Positions 1 through 10,912 of a DNA stretch of 64,000 bases are shown here, one piece after another (positions within the stretch are counted from its first letter, which is position 1; each line of letters starts with the position of its first letter). The position numbers and the translations under genes are program-made. This DNA is from Pyropia yezoensis (lineage: Eukaryota; Rhodophyta; Bangiophyceae; Bangiales; Bangiaceae). The notes under the pieces were generated by a model that saw only the letters and a list, made by a program, of their open reading frames with translations, was not told the origin of the DNA and did not search any database. Where the stretch lies: NCBI GenBank assembly GCA_009829735.1, contig CM020619.1, positions 4,169,727 to 4,233,726 of the forward strand. Reading direction: 5' to 3'.

Positions 1-700
1 GTATGCCACCGTATCGCCTGGACAGTGCCCCAGCGCGAGTGTTCGGGGATCCCTTGGACCCACTCATTTTCCCGTCCTCAAGGGGGGAGCGCCCCGCGAC
101 CCCACAGCGCCGTCTCGGGTCAAGACAGGCCCGCCTAGTGCCAGGTCACCCCCCGTCGGGGGGCGGCGTGGCACCGTCCGCGCCAATCTCCCAATCGCCC
201 CACTTGGCGTGCGAGAAGGGGTGGGGTACGAAGTGATGCCCCGAGAGGGGGGTTCAACCCCTCAGGCCCTCACAGGGGGGAGAAGCCTCCTGCCTCCAAC
301 TCTTATATAGGGGCGGAGGAGGCTCAGAGCGTCCCCCCGGAGGAACGTAGTGGTGGCAGGCCATCCCTGCCCTTTCCGTGCCAATGGTGGGCTCGAGTGA
401 GGGGGTGTAGCAGTTGGGAGGCCCAGGCAGGGGGGCTGGGCCACCCCGCTTCGCGCCCATCCTTCGGAAGCATAAGCCGTCGCGACGCCCCCAGGCTCAG
501 ACGAAAGGCGCCGCCTTGAGAGTCGGACACCAGTGCCTGTACCACGCTTTGGTGCCTGCTCGTCGGCGAGCTGGACGAATCCAAGGTACAAGGGGGCTGG
601 CATGACACTTTAGCAACCCAAACTGTTTTCAGGCTGCTGCATGCCCTTGCGTACGCTTGGCGTGTTGAGGCCAAGCCGAAATGGAAGCCATCCCGCCACG
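1..700. other. No recognised gene
   Basis: Moderately GC-rich sequence with only short open frames on both strands and no recognisable protein motif. A TATATAG stretch near 305 lies just upstream of a GGCGGAGGAGG run, but nothing downstream reads as a gene, so I do not call a promoter. Confidence 0.5.
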
Positions 701-760
701 CCAACTTCTTGTTTGGCGCCGTTTAGACGCCCAACTTCCTGTTTGGCGCCGTTTAGACGC
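701..760. repeat. 30-bp tandem duplication
   Basis: Two adjacent 30-bp units (701-730 and 731-760) differ at one base, CAACTTCTTG versus CAACTTCCTG. Both end in GTTTAGACGC. No function is evident. Confidence 0.85.
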
Positions 761-1039
761 CCAGCCTTGGGACCTTGCGTATGCGTGTGACCCTCACGCC
801 ATCCCTGCACGATGATTGGAGGGTTGAGGTGGTGCACCTGAACGGATGGCCACCCCGCTGGCGAGGAAGGGTAACTATTTGATCCTGGAATTTCACTTTA
901 CCTGGAAAAGGGAGAGGAGGCGCACTACACCACCTCCGAGTCGGTACGGCTTCACCGTCACTTTACGCACCCGCAGTCAGAGCCTCTAGCCGCCCTCCTA
1001 TACCGTGTCAAGGACCCGAGGGCGACCCAACGCGTGCGC

Positions 1040-2779
1040 CAGCAGCTGAACAGACTGTCGAAGGCGTACGATATCTGCCAGCCGCTGTCTCGTGCGCCGG
1101 GGCTCTTTACGGTGGCCTAGCCGCCGGGGGACATGACCGTCAACCGTACGGTGCTCATTGACATCATGGAGCTGAATGGTAAAACTGTACTTCATGTCAT
1201 GAACGAGAGTACCCGCTTTGGCGCGGCTGCATTCATGACAGACAGTGAGACGGGTGAGGCTACCTCGAAGCTGTAGGACCGTATTCAGGCTTCTGAGTAC
1301 GCAGGGAACCACCATAGTATGCATGCGGACCTAGGCTGGAAGTTTACGGACGACGCTTGGGCAACCTTGACCCAGTCGGCGGGGATCAACCTCATCCACA
1401 CCCGCATTGAGGCCTACAAAGCCGTAGGCAGTTGGAAGCGCTACCACGCCTTCTTCCACAGCGTATACCGCCGGGTGCGCGCCGAGCATCCTGAGCTAGA
1501 CAGGGGGTCGGCGCTCGCGATAGCCGTATCCACCGACGACCAAACTGCTTGCCCGGGCGGATCAACCCTCACCCTCCTGGTCTGTGGAGTGATCACGCAT
1601 ATGCCCAATGCGTTACTCAAGCTGCCAACTCAAGCCCGCTATTATGTTCTTGTCACGGTCAGTCCCGCGAAGGATACGCAAGTCGCGCGCACCCGCATCC
1701 GCACGGCGTTGTCTACATCCGTACCAGCGGCAGCGGATCGCGTTGTATGGCAAGTTACCAAGGTGCTGGACTACCGTGAAGTCCCTGTCTATGCTTGGGA
1801 GGGCCCCTTTACCGCCGTAGTGCCAACTGACAAGACGGTCAGTGTAGCGGAAGACGGCCGGCTCAATACCTTCAGCATAGATAAGGTGAAGGCCTACCGC
1901 ACACCCTCTGCCGGTACGTCGGCAGCCCAGTCTGTTCTCACGCCTGGCACCTCGCGGCGGCCATGGCATCCCCCGCGCGCGGCGATTCGACACAAGGGCC
2001 TCCAACCCACCTGAGATGGCCTCGACGCCACTCGCGGGCGCACCGGACGGCAATCTTGACGCGGCGACAGACACGGCAGTGGATGCCGTCCCCAGCGAGA
2101 TTGCTACCGAGACTCATGCAGCCGGTGAGATCCCAAGCCGGACCCCACCGGCTTTTTATGTCGCCCCAATCCCACATGAAGCTAGCCACCTGCCTGCGCA
2201 TGAATCCTGGCTGGATGCCATCTCTGGTGGTGACGAGCTGCTGTGCAGATTGAACGCTGCATGCTAGCAGGCGACGCAAGATGGTGCCCTGACTCTGTCG
2301 CGACCAACAATGGAGCAGACTGCGCCTGCTCTCTTCACCTTCGACGTACCACCCGGTGACCTCCGCATACATCGACCGCCCGCTTCCAGCTCGCGGCACT
2401 CAAGAAGGCGACTGGTTTGTATAACTGGGGCGCCTTCACGAATTTCAAGAAGGGGGACTTCTCACCAGGCGCCAACATCAGCAAGGGCATATTCGACAAC
2501 ACCATCAAGGAAGTCAACACCGCACAGGATCAGCCTAAGGCACGTTTTGTGGCGCAGGGCCAGAGGAAGAAGGCCAAGCCCTACGTCGTGCTCAACCTGG
2601 CTACCTTCCGGCGGCGGTAAACCAGAATCATCGCGTCAACGTCATCCAGCCTAGACCCTCGCCTGTTCTCCCATGATGTCACCCAAGCCCTCCTACAGAG
2701 CATCGATCCCTTTACGAGTAGGATCTTCCTTGACCCTCAGCCAGCCGAGCGGGAGCTATTTGGCATCGTTGATGGATAG
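1040..2779 (+). pseudogene. Decayed Ty1/copia-type pol (integrase then reverse transcriptase)
   Basis: One plus-strand frame, broken by stops, keeps the order integrase then RT that defines Ty1/copia elements. From about 1109 the frame reads an integrase-core-like segment (LIDIMELNGKTVLHVMNEST, 1154-1213), with TAG stops at 1118-1120 and 1274-1276. The open stretch 1319-2014 follows, with a WKRYHAFFHSVYRRVRAEHP segment typical of the region around the integrase catalytic Glu in one copia-like lineage, and ends in a WEGPFTAVV/SIDKVKAY-type C-terminal domain. In the same frame, 2417-2779 resembles the RT start (KARFVAQG, then after a stop HDVTQAL, cf. the DITQAY motif). Family assignment comes from motif recall. 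Flanking LTRs were not found, so element ends are unknown. Clearly inactive. Confidence 0.7.
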
Positions 2780-2829
2780 GTCCTTCTCAACCTCCTCCTC
2801 TACGGGAGTACCAGTACTACGCACAGAGC

Positions 2830-4840
2830 TGCTGTAGGGTAGTTCGGCTGCTTCTCCGAGGGCGCAACGAGCTGGACAAGTCCTGAAGAATTTTCACGGG
2901 CAAACGAAAGGAAGTAGGAGGGGGTTCCGGCGCACATAGGTGACAGGGAGGCAAACGCTTGCAGGGAGTTATTCGTGCATGAGTGGGTACAGTGAAACTC
3001 GTCAACGGCTTGGCCAACTAGTAATACGCTCTCTGTCATATTTCGTGTGCTCAGCACGAGGGAAGAGATGGCTATGCGATGTTCTTCGGAATAATCAGCA
3101 CTTGAGCCAGACTGGCTACGGTGATTCCGTGTAGTTCGGTGTAGGGACTCCCGCACAAAAGCACCGAGCCGAACATTGCACCCGATCGACTGTCGTGTCA
3201 TGGTCATTGAGTGCTCAATGAGAAAAGTAGTGGCCTATCCATGCGTCCATTCGTTGTCTGTGTGAACAGGCTCTCAAAAGTGGCTCGGGTGGTTCAATCA
3301 CGACGCACAGGCGTATCCGACCTAGAGCTCAGCCTCCGCCTCTCAAGCCTGCTCGCGAAACACTCGGGCAGGCATGGGTCGTCCGCCGGTATCGACGGAA
3401 ACCGGGAACGAGTGAGGGTGGAATTCAAACCGCTCTAAGAGCGCCAATAACGGGCAGCTCAGGCTGTGTGCCTCGTAAGCTAGCCATGCTGGAGGCCAAA
3501 GAGCTTCCAGCCATTGCACCCTGGCCATGTAGCCGAAGACCCGCCCCCTGCTCGTCACTGCGCTCCATCACTTCCTCAATACATTGTAACACAAGCGGCG
3601 CGGACCGTCGTGGCTAGGATCGGTGACAGGGCGTCTCTACTACGCAGCATCGATTGCATGCAGTTGTGCTTGCTCTGGTTGGTCTACTGACGCCGCGATA
3701 CAGGAGCAGCTCCATCGCACATATTGCTTGGTCACATGCTCAGTGAGCCAGCGCCGACCTGCCCTGCGTGCCCCATCACCTGCCCCTGCCCCTGCTCGCG
3801 CCAGGGTGTGGCGCGGTGATGCAATAAAGTCGATAGTAGCATTTTGAAAGGTCGCACCCGACGTTTCCTTTCGTCATCACCCCTCCTCTCGCCCCCATTG
3901 TTTGACAACAGATAAGTCATAGTCGGACAAGAAACTGAAGTGGGTGCCGTTTCCCCGTCCATTACAACTGAAGGAAAACTCAACTGCATACTTCGTCGTG
4001 CGCGTCCACTGCGCGGTACTGTGCACAAGCTGAAACACAAGTAGGCTACTTGCTGCCGTGACCCTGTGAAGCAACCTCGTACACAATGCACTTGCATCAT
4101 GAGGGCGGCGGTTCCCTATGGCCCGCATCGCGTGCAACGCCCCGATTCGTGCCGAAAGTCACGGTGGAGGCGTTTCACACCACCACGAGTATGTCCAAAC
4201 GGCACAACGTAAAACTTTCTCTGGAAGCCGTTGCTTAGGTATCGGCGGCAGAGCGGCTCCCTCGCAAGACTGGCGTGCACCGCTCCGATTCGGAGGCCAC
4301 CCCTCCTCCTGTGATTTCCAGCGTCAGCGGAATCGTAACAAAGACCTGTACCCTGGAGCATGCGGAGTTGTAGCCGGCGTTTGATCCAGGCTCTGTGCGC
4401 GAATAATCTGGAATTTTATTACTTTGGTCGCCAGCTGCAAGGATACCAAAAGCCGCCCACGAGGCCCCCTGTCGCGCGTGTAGCGCGAGATCAAGAGCAT
4501 GGCATCGAGGTCGAGCACGGGGAATTGGAGTTGTTTTTATTCGCAGTTGGCATGCCGCAATGGTACGAGGTCGTGCGGCCGGTGACTGGCAGCCCGGAGG
4601 GTGCCGCAGCAAGCCACCTGCGGCTCCCGCGGCCTGTTGCCCGTGGCGCCTTCCGCCACCGGCCCGTGGCGCCGTCGCGGGCCGGCTGCAGCGGCCGCGA
4701 CGGCCACCACTGAGAGCGTGGGGCGGTGCCGCCTGGACCGGCGTGCTTACTAGCTCGCAGTGGACAGACGCAGAGCTCTTCTGAACGTCGGGAGTGCTGG
4801 GCAGGTGGCCGTTGTCCCCTGGATACGGCAGCGCGGTGGG
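2830..4840. other. No recognised gene
   Basis: Mixed-composition sequence with short open frames only. Nothing matches a family I recognise. It may contain the tail of the copia-like fossil immediately upstream, but no RNase H or LTR could be read. Confidence 0.4.
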
Positions 4841-5020
4841 CACCAGCCGGCGGGCCGTCACCCCCACGGCTTCGGTGCGGGGCGGTCGTGGCCCACGACT
4901 CCTCGCTTGTGCCGGGCGGGTGGCCGTCGCCCATACGAGCGCCGCCGCCACCACAACCACCGTCGCAACGGAGGGCGGCAAAGATTTATCAATGTTACCC
5001 AGACGCGCCCCCAAAACGAG

Positions 5021-6060
5021 AGCCAGCCTCTTCCGTCGTCTTCGGCAGCGGTGATGGCGGGCGCGACCAACCCGCCGGCGCTGGCGCCGCCTTGGGGGAC
5101 CAGCGGCACTAGCGCCGCGTCCGCCGCCGCCATAGCGACCACAGTAAGTGCGCACGGACGACAGGTGCGCCCTTTCACGCGCACCCCTCTCCAGCGGCAG
5201 TCGTGTCCGGCAGCGACGGCAGCAGGTGCGGCGAGCGCACCCAACATTGCCGCCGCCGTCGTTAAGGTGGGCGCCAGCACCACAAGCGCCGCCGCTGTCG
5301 CCGCCACCGCCGCCAGGGCGGGTGAGCGCCGATGACGGTTATGCCCACACAGTGGGCATCTCTCCAGGCGACAGTCTTGTCCGTGGGCAATGTTCGCGGT
5401 CATTGCGCAATGGTTGCTGCGCGGAGTCGTCTTCCGCAACCGTGCCGGAGGGTGCCATCAACCCGGCCGCCCCCGTCGCCGTGAAGGGAGCCGGCGGCAC
5501 TCGCGCCTCCTCCGCAGCCGCCGCCGCCACGGTCAGCGCCAACGGGTGACAGTTGAGCGGCGTTCCACGAACGCCCCCCCCCAGCGGCAGCCTTGTCTGC
5601 CAGCGTCGGCAGCGGTCGCAGCGGGCAGGATCGACTCCGCGGCCGCCCTCGGAAAAGTGGGCGCCAGCGCCGCAATCGCCGCCGTCTCCGCCGCCACGGT
5701 GGGTGGGGTCAGGGCAGACTTGATCTCGCTCAGTCGCCCCCCCCCAGCGGCAGCTTCACCCAATAGTATCGGCTTCGGTGGCGACGGCGGCGGCGGCGGG
5801 CGCGACAAATGCCGCAGCCGCCGTCGCTACGGTGGGGGCCCCCACCACGATGCCTCCGCCGCCACCGCCACCGCCGCCGCCACAGCGGGTGAGCAAGGGC
5901 AAAAGATCAGGTCGCCCATGTGGCACTTCCTACCAGTTGCAGTCTTGATCGTGGGCGGCATCCGCTGTGGAGGCGGGCGCGGCCAGAACAGCCCCCGATG
6001 TCGAGGGCCGGCACAACTGGCGCTGCCACGACGATCGCAGAGTCGACGGATAGTCCGCAA
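5021..6060. repeat. Degenerate tandem array, about six units of 165-220 bp
   Basis: A recurring block begins with a CCAGCGGCAGTCTTGTC-like word and a GGCAGCGG/GGCGGGCGCG segment. It is followed by a GTGGGCGCCAGC-like word, GCCGCCGCC stretches and a GGGTGAGC-like end. Block starts are near 5021, 5193, 5362, 5580, 5745 and 5932. Units are strongly diverged and no frame stays open across them. The copia element is inserted about 45 bp beyond the last unit. Confidence 0.55.
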
Positions 6061-6103
6061 GATTGCATGCTCCCTCTGGCACTTACCGGGCTGGAGGCGG
6101 CTG

Positions 6104-6415
6104 TGTTGACAAAGCACGTTGTCCTTTTACCGGTCGGGTCGGACTGCGTCGCGACCCCGACCCTTTCTAACACCCACCCCCTTCCCCTCACCGTCGGGGA
6201 GGGCGGTGGTCCCCTCAGAGTCCCCCGTATGGGGGGCCCGCCAGCGCACACCCCCGACGCCCAAAATGGGCCGGTCGGTGCCCCACTGTCTCCTCACTCG
6301 CTGCCCCGCCTCATCCTCGATCGTCGGCCCAAGTCCCCGACGTGTCGGGCGATGGGTACCCCCCAAGTGGCCCCCCGGGGGCCGTAAGTCTCGGGGGAGG
6401 GGGCACAGCTCAACA
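6104..6415 (-). repeat. Copia 3' LTR
   Basis: 312 bp with TGTTGA/TCAACA termini, about 99% identical to 20272-20583. A short purine tract on the minus strand (GGGAGAG, 6416-6422) abuts it internally and is the probable plus-strand primer site. Confidence 0.95.
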
Positions 6416-6502
6416 CTCTCCCGTGTCCACCGCACGGGACAGTCGGTGGCCCCGTCCAGACACTGTCCCACCGTCGGTCCTTTCGTGTCGGATCAAACAC
6501 CG

Positions 6503-8050
6503 TCACTCGTCCGTCCTCCCTTCTCCCGCCGTGTGATTGGTGGTGGTGGCCTCGCCCACCCCAATGTTGTCGCGGAAGGTGGAGAAAGCCGGCTCGGGTA
6601 GCGCCTTGGTTAGACCGTCCGCGACCATCTCGTCGGTGGGGACGTATACAAGCTTGAGCTCCCCCGACGCCACGCGCTCGCGCACCATGTGGTGCTTGGT
6701 GTCAATGTGCTTAACGCGCCCACCGGCGCCCGTGTTGTTAGCGATGGCAATACAGGCCTGGTTGTCCTCGCCCACGATGAGTGGGCCGTCGGTCTCATAC
6801 CCCAGGTCGTTCTGCAGCTTGCGGAGCCACATCGTCTCCCGCGTTGCCTCGGCCAGGCCGACGTACTCGGCTTCTGCCGTCGATGTTGACACGGTGGGTT
6901 GCCGCTTGCTGGCCCAGTGGATAGCGGCTCCGTAAAAAGTGAACACCCATCCTGTGGTTGACCTCCGTGTCTCAGAGCAGCCGGCATAATCCGCGTCCAC
7001 CGACAGCATGGCCCGGTCTGGCGCCGACCCCCCGGGGTAGTGTGTGTCGACGGCTCCGGTGACGGGGTCTCTACCATTGTAGACAAGCCCCATCTCTGCC
7101 GTGCCGCACAGGTACCGCAGTAGTGACTTTGCGGCTCGCCAGTGGAGCTCATCGGGCTCTTGGAGGTAGAGGGACAGTCGACCAACCGCCCAGGCAATGT
7201 CGGGTCGCATGGTCGTTGCAAGGTAGTTCAGACGGCCTACCAGTGCTTGGTATATGGTGGCGTCAGGTAGGATGTTGTTGCCTGTCTTGGCCAGCACCAG
7301 CCCCGGTGTCATTGGGAGCTTGGCAGGGTTGGCCTTCACCAGCCCATGTTCCTTGATGAGGTCGTGTATATGGCCCGGGCAAGACAGCTTCAGCGTCCGT
7401 CTCGCACGGTTCCGCTCGACACGCATGCCGAGGAAGCATCGTAGCTCCCCCGAGACCCGGGCCTCGTATGTGTCAGTGATGATCCTCTTGCCAAATAGCA
7501 CGGCTTCCAGCGTCCGGGCAACGAACGCCACGTCGTCGACATGGACGAGGATGAAAATAATCCCTAGCCCAGGGTCCGTCAGGATGTAGAGGCAGTGGTC
7601 CGCTTCTGACCGCCTGGCCCCCGCCGACGTCAAGGTCACATGGAGATGCTCTGCCCATAGGTTCCCGGCTTGCTTTGCTCCATAAATCGCCTTGAGTACC
7701 TCACACACCATCCCCTCCCCACGTTCGTAGCCCTTTGGGGGTTGGATGTACATCTCCTTGTCCATGGTCGCGTTGAGGTATGCCGTCTTAACGTCCACGG
7801 AGTGCATCTCCCAGTCCCGGTCGGCAGCCATGGCGAGCACTGCCCTCACGGTAGCCCTGGCCGGGCAGGGTGCCCATGTTTCCTCGTAGTCGACACCCTT
7901 CAGCTGGGTGTACCCCTTCGCCACGAACCGCGCCTTGTAGCGGTTGACGTTTACGTCTGCGTCCGTCTTGTAGTCGTACACCCACTTGCTCCCGGTGATG
8001 TGCATCTTGGTGGGGGTGCCCTGCATCCACCGCAGGGCGCGCTTAGCGTC
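6503..8050 (-). pseudogene. Copia reverse transcriptase / RNase H (3' part of split pol)
   Basis: This is the C-terminal half of copia pol. RT features run in order: SKWVYDYK, KARFVAKGYTQ, VDVKTAYLNA, then the catalytic segment, which reads HVDD (7532-7543) instead of the usual YVDD. RNase H follows with SVDADYAG, STAEAEY and the D-N-Q-A segment, and the family-typical TKHHMVRE near the end. The open frame continues to 8245 only because it runs into the gypsy LTR; true copia sequence stops at the GCGTC duplication. Joining across the insertion restores the frame, so the gypsy element alone disrupted this junction. The Tyr-to-His change next to the catalytic aspartates would be expected to impair the enzyme. 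Confidence 0.92.
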
Positions 8051-8519
8051 TGTGGCAAAAACCACAAGCACACACGGCACCCAAGTTGGGGCGGTGTGCC
8101 AGGGCTGCCTCCCGTGTCGGGGGAGCCGGAAGAAGTGCAAGTCGCACACACCTTGTCCCTGTTGTGGGGCAAACCCCCCACGGACAAACAAGAAGATGGT
8201 GTGTGGTCCAACAGTTTCTTGGTCGGGACGGGGACGCAGGGCCAAGCCCCGCTGTCCCTCCCCTTATCCCCCCAGGGTCCACTCAGAATCTCGCCACTCA
8301 GAATCTCCCACCCCAGCACCTGCCCACCGGGCCACACGAAAATTCAAGACGATAAATGCAGAAAACCCTCAAATCCAAGTTGGATTTACTACTAAGCTAA
8401 CTATCCCAAACTTAGGGAATATGGACCCAAATGCAGGGGGAGGAACGGATCAGGCTAGTGGCCTGCCGCCCCTTGCATGGCACGTGTTGCCCCCCTACCT
8501 GGGGGTCAATACTGCCACA
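8051..8519 (-). repeat. Gypsy copy 1, 3' LTR
   Basis: 469 bp, TG...CA ends with 6-bp inverted termini. Inside it, a 15-bp unit (CCACTCAGAATCTCG/C) is tandemly duplicated at about 8279-8310. A 13-bp palindrome with core CAAGTTG lies at 8373-8385. Confidence 0.96.
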
Positions 8520-8532
8520 CTCCCCTCTCCTC
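8520..8532 (-). promoter_or_regulatory. Polypurine tract, gypsy copy 1
   Basis: Directly internal to the 3' LTR the minus strand reads GAGGAGAGGGGAG, a 13-base purine run. This is the expected plus-strand DNA primer site. The same tract abuts the 3' LTR of copy 2. Confidence 0.85.
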
Positions 8533-8834
8533 AGTTCCGACCGACCCGGTCGGCCCTGTGAGGGGGTGCGTAAACGCACGTCTCGGCGTTGGGGGCGCGA
8601 CTTGCTGTCCCCCATCGAGAACGTAACACGGATGTGGAGGCGCTCAGGTTGACCGCCCCTCTCCTCAAGCTTGCCCACTCGGCAGCTTGCTCTCCTCAGT
8701 TCACACTTCACCATCACCACCACCTCCCCTTCACCTTCCACTGGGCCGCCCCACGCTGGGGAGGCCACCCGTATACCCACGATCCGAGTCCCCCTCAACT
8801 CGAGGCGGGTCTCGTGCTGCGATAGGCAGAGCGT

Positions 8835-8855
8835 CTCTCCCCAACTTGGGGAGAG
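8835..8855 (+). promoter_or_regulatory. 10-bp-arm palindrome just before the antisense ORF start
   Basis: Arms CTCTCCCCAA and TTGGGGAGAG flank a single C. The palindrome ends two bases before the ATG at 8858 and is identical in copy 2 (48833-48853). As RNA it could hairpin at the start codon; as DNA it could be a dyad binding site. Function is inferred only. Confidence 0.7.
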
Positions 8856-8857
8856 CC

Positions 8858-10801
8858 ATGGCGACCTCGGGGGTGGAGACGGACTCTCTTGACGAGCGTA
8901 TGGAGGACACCTCCTACGGTGCAGCACCCGCCGGGACTTCCGGCGGGGGCTCCGTGATCGCTCCGGGGGATGGGACTCCCGCGTCACCCGGCTTTGGGTT
9001 GACGGCGGGATCCCCCCCGGAGGCGGGACAAGTTGTCCCGCGTGAGGCCTTGGGGCGGTGGTTTTACCCCGCTTGGCCTCTTTATGAGGAGGGGTTGACT
9101 GTTCTTCGCTGTGGCCGACTTGGCGCAGCGATGGGCCGGGTATGGGACCGCCTACGGGAGAAGTATCCCCGTAGGGTCGGGTTCCCGGCCGGCTTCAGGA
9201 CGGACCAGTTTGCCTTCCTGGACGACGAGGAGGTTGAAGACGTCCAACGTGCCAAGGCCATGGTGGACCGCGGGGGAACTATCCCGGGTCCCGGCGACTT
9301 GCCGACCTTCACGTGGGACGCTGTGGCAACTCGCCCACCGTACCTCCACGAGGCCGATCCGCACACTCATCACTTTGATGTGCGGATGGAGAAAGACTTC
9401 CGGCGAGGTCTCTACTTGGTGACCTCGGCTCAACTTGAGTTTCCTCAACAGTCTGCTGCCGGTAAGGAGCAGTACTATCCGAAGAAGCCCGAGTGGTGGC
9501 CTCATGTTGAGGCCCCCTACGGGTTCCCGGCGTTGCTGCCACGCTTGCTTGACCACTTCGGCTCCGTCATGTTGACGGGTGCCCCTGATCACCTGGTGTG
9601 GGCCATGCTGGCCACCCAGTGGCTCCTCGAGGTCATGTCGACCTGGGTGTCCTGTGTTCAGCGGCGGGGGATGCTCTGGCATCTCCCCCTCCGGCTCATC
9701 CAGGGCTTGGAACAGCTCACCCCTCAGCTAGTTGCTGAGGGGTGCTCATCAGGAAAACTCACTCTACTTGAGGAGATGCTCCGGCTCCATACGTTTATCG
9801 AGTGGGAGAGCATTGAGCACAAGTTGCGCCGCCCCACTCGCGGGCCCAAGGACGATGGCGCACTTCGCCAGTTCGTGTGGGTCGCTCGTGAACTTCACGA
9901 CGGCCGTGTGGTCCTACGAGAGGGGTTGGGCATCGGGGACTACCCGTATGCCCCGGGGGTGGATCGCCACACTGCGCCACCCCCGGACAAGCCCATAGTT
10001 ATGGCCGTGCCGTCCTATGATGAGCACATGACTCAACCCACTGCGGGAGCCCCAAGTCGGGGTCGCAGTTACACCCGGGTACCGCCACCTCGGCGGGCCC
10101 CTCCGCTTCCTCCGTCTCCTTTCCAACCTCACGGGAACATCCCGATCAGCGTGGCCGTGGAGTCATCCACCCCGGTGTCCCCCAACTTGGGGGCCACCCT
10201 CCTGACGGTATACCCCAAGTTGGTGTTGCCGCCCACGCCTCTAACCTCAGAGATGATGATCACCACGTTGGTGCGCACCATTTCCTGGTTGGCCGCGTCG
10301 ACCGCAACCCTACAGAGTTCCGAGACTCCTCAACTTGAGGAGCGCGATCGTACTGCAGTAGCGACCGCGAGTTGCGAGTCGGTGCCGGAGTTTATGACAG
10401 CCGAGTTGGCTCGTATTGGGGCTATTATGCCCCAGCCAGCCCCACTTGGGCGTGGCAAACGTCGCGCGAGCCGGGCATACTCGCCTCCTCGCCGTCGTCG
10501 CCGACACTCTCGGCGCTCTCCCTCCGTGTCGGAAGACGAGTTGTCTTAATCCGTCTCGGAGTCCTCTACCCCGTCGGAGACGGAGTCTGTCCAGCGTCTG
10601 CGTCGCAAACTTGCGCGCAAGACCAGGCAGAAGAGTAGCCACGGTCGGCGCCACTTGCGCGACCGTGAGGGGCGCGACCGTTCCGACTTGGAGCCGCCGC
10701 CCCCTCCAACGAGTGGAGACCGTTATCGGCGTGGGTCTCGCCGCTCGCCTCCACGTGAGGGCGAGGGCCATGGTGTTTGGGAGTCTAGCATGCGTGCCTA
10801 G
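8858..10801 (+). pseudogene. Antisense ORF of gypsy copy 1 (647 codons, one stop)
   Basis: This plus-strand frame runs opposite to gag-pol, between the end of pol and the 3' LTR. I set the start at 8858 because copies 1 and 2 share one frame only from there; upstream reading frames differ between copies. A TAC-to-TAA change at 10547-10549 truncates it to 563 residues, and the frame continues to TAG at 10799-10801. The N-terminus is acidic and Gly/Ser-rich. A globular, probably helical core with HTHH and EWESIEH segments follows, then a Pro-rich linker and an Arg/Ser-rich tail (SPPRRRRRHSRRSPS). I recognise no family. A globular core plus basic tail would suit a nucleic-acid-binding, Gag-like protein, but that is inference. 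See the intact copy at 48856. Confidence 0.75.
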
Positions 10802-10912
10802 TTGGCAGCTGCCTTTGTTGTGAGAGTATGTGGGTTAGGGCTGTAGTCAAAAGCCACTCTGCGTACCACTGCGACTTGAAGCACTCTCTTGGCACTGTCA
10901 TTTGGCCTTCCC

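Noticed and set aside
6503-8245. 580-codon frame as one copia protein
   Set aside because: The first 65 residues come from the gypsy LTR; the copia sequence ends at the target duplication at 8046-8050.
8687-8857. Upstream extension of the antisense ORF in copy 1 (start at 8687)
   Set aside because: In copy 2 the homologous stretch is in a different frame, so the shared ATG at 8858/48856 is the likelier start.
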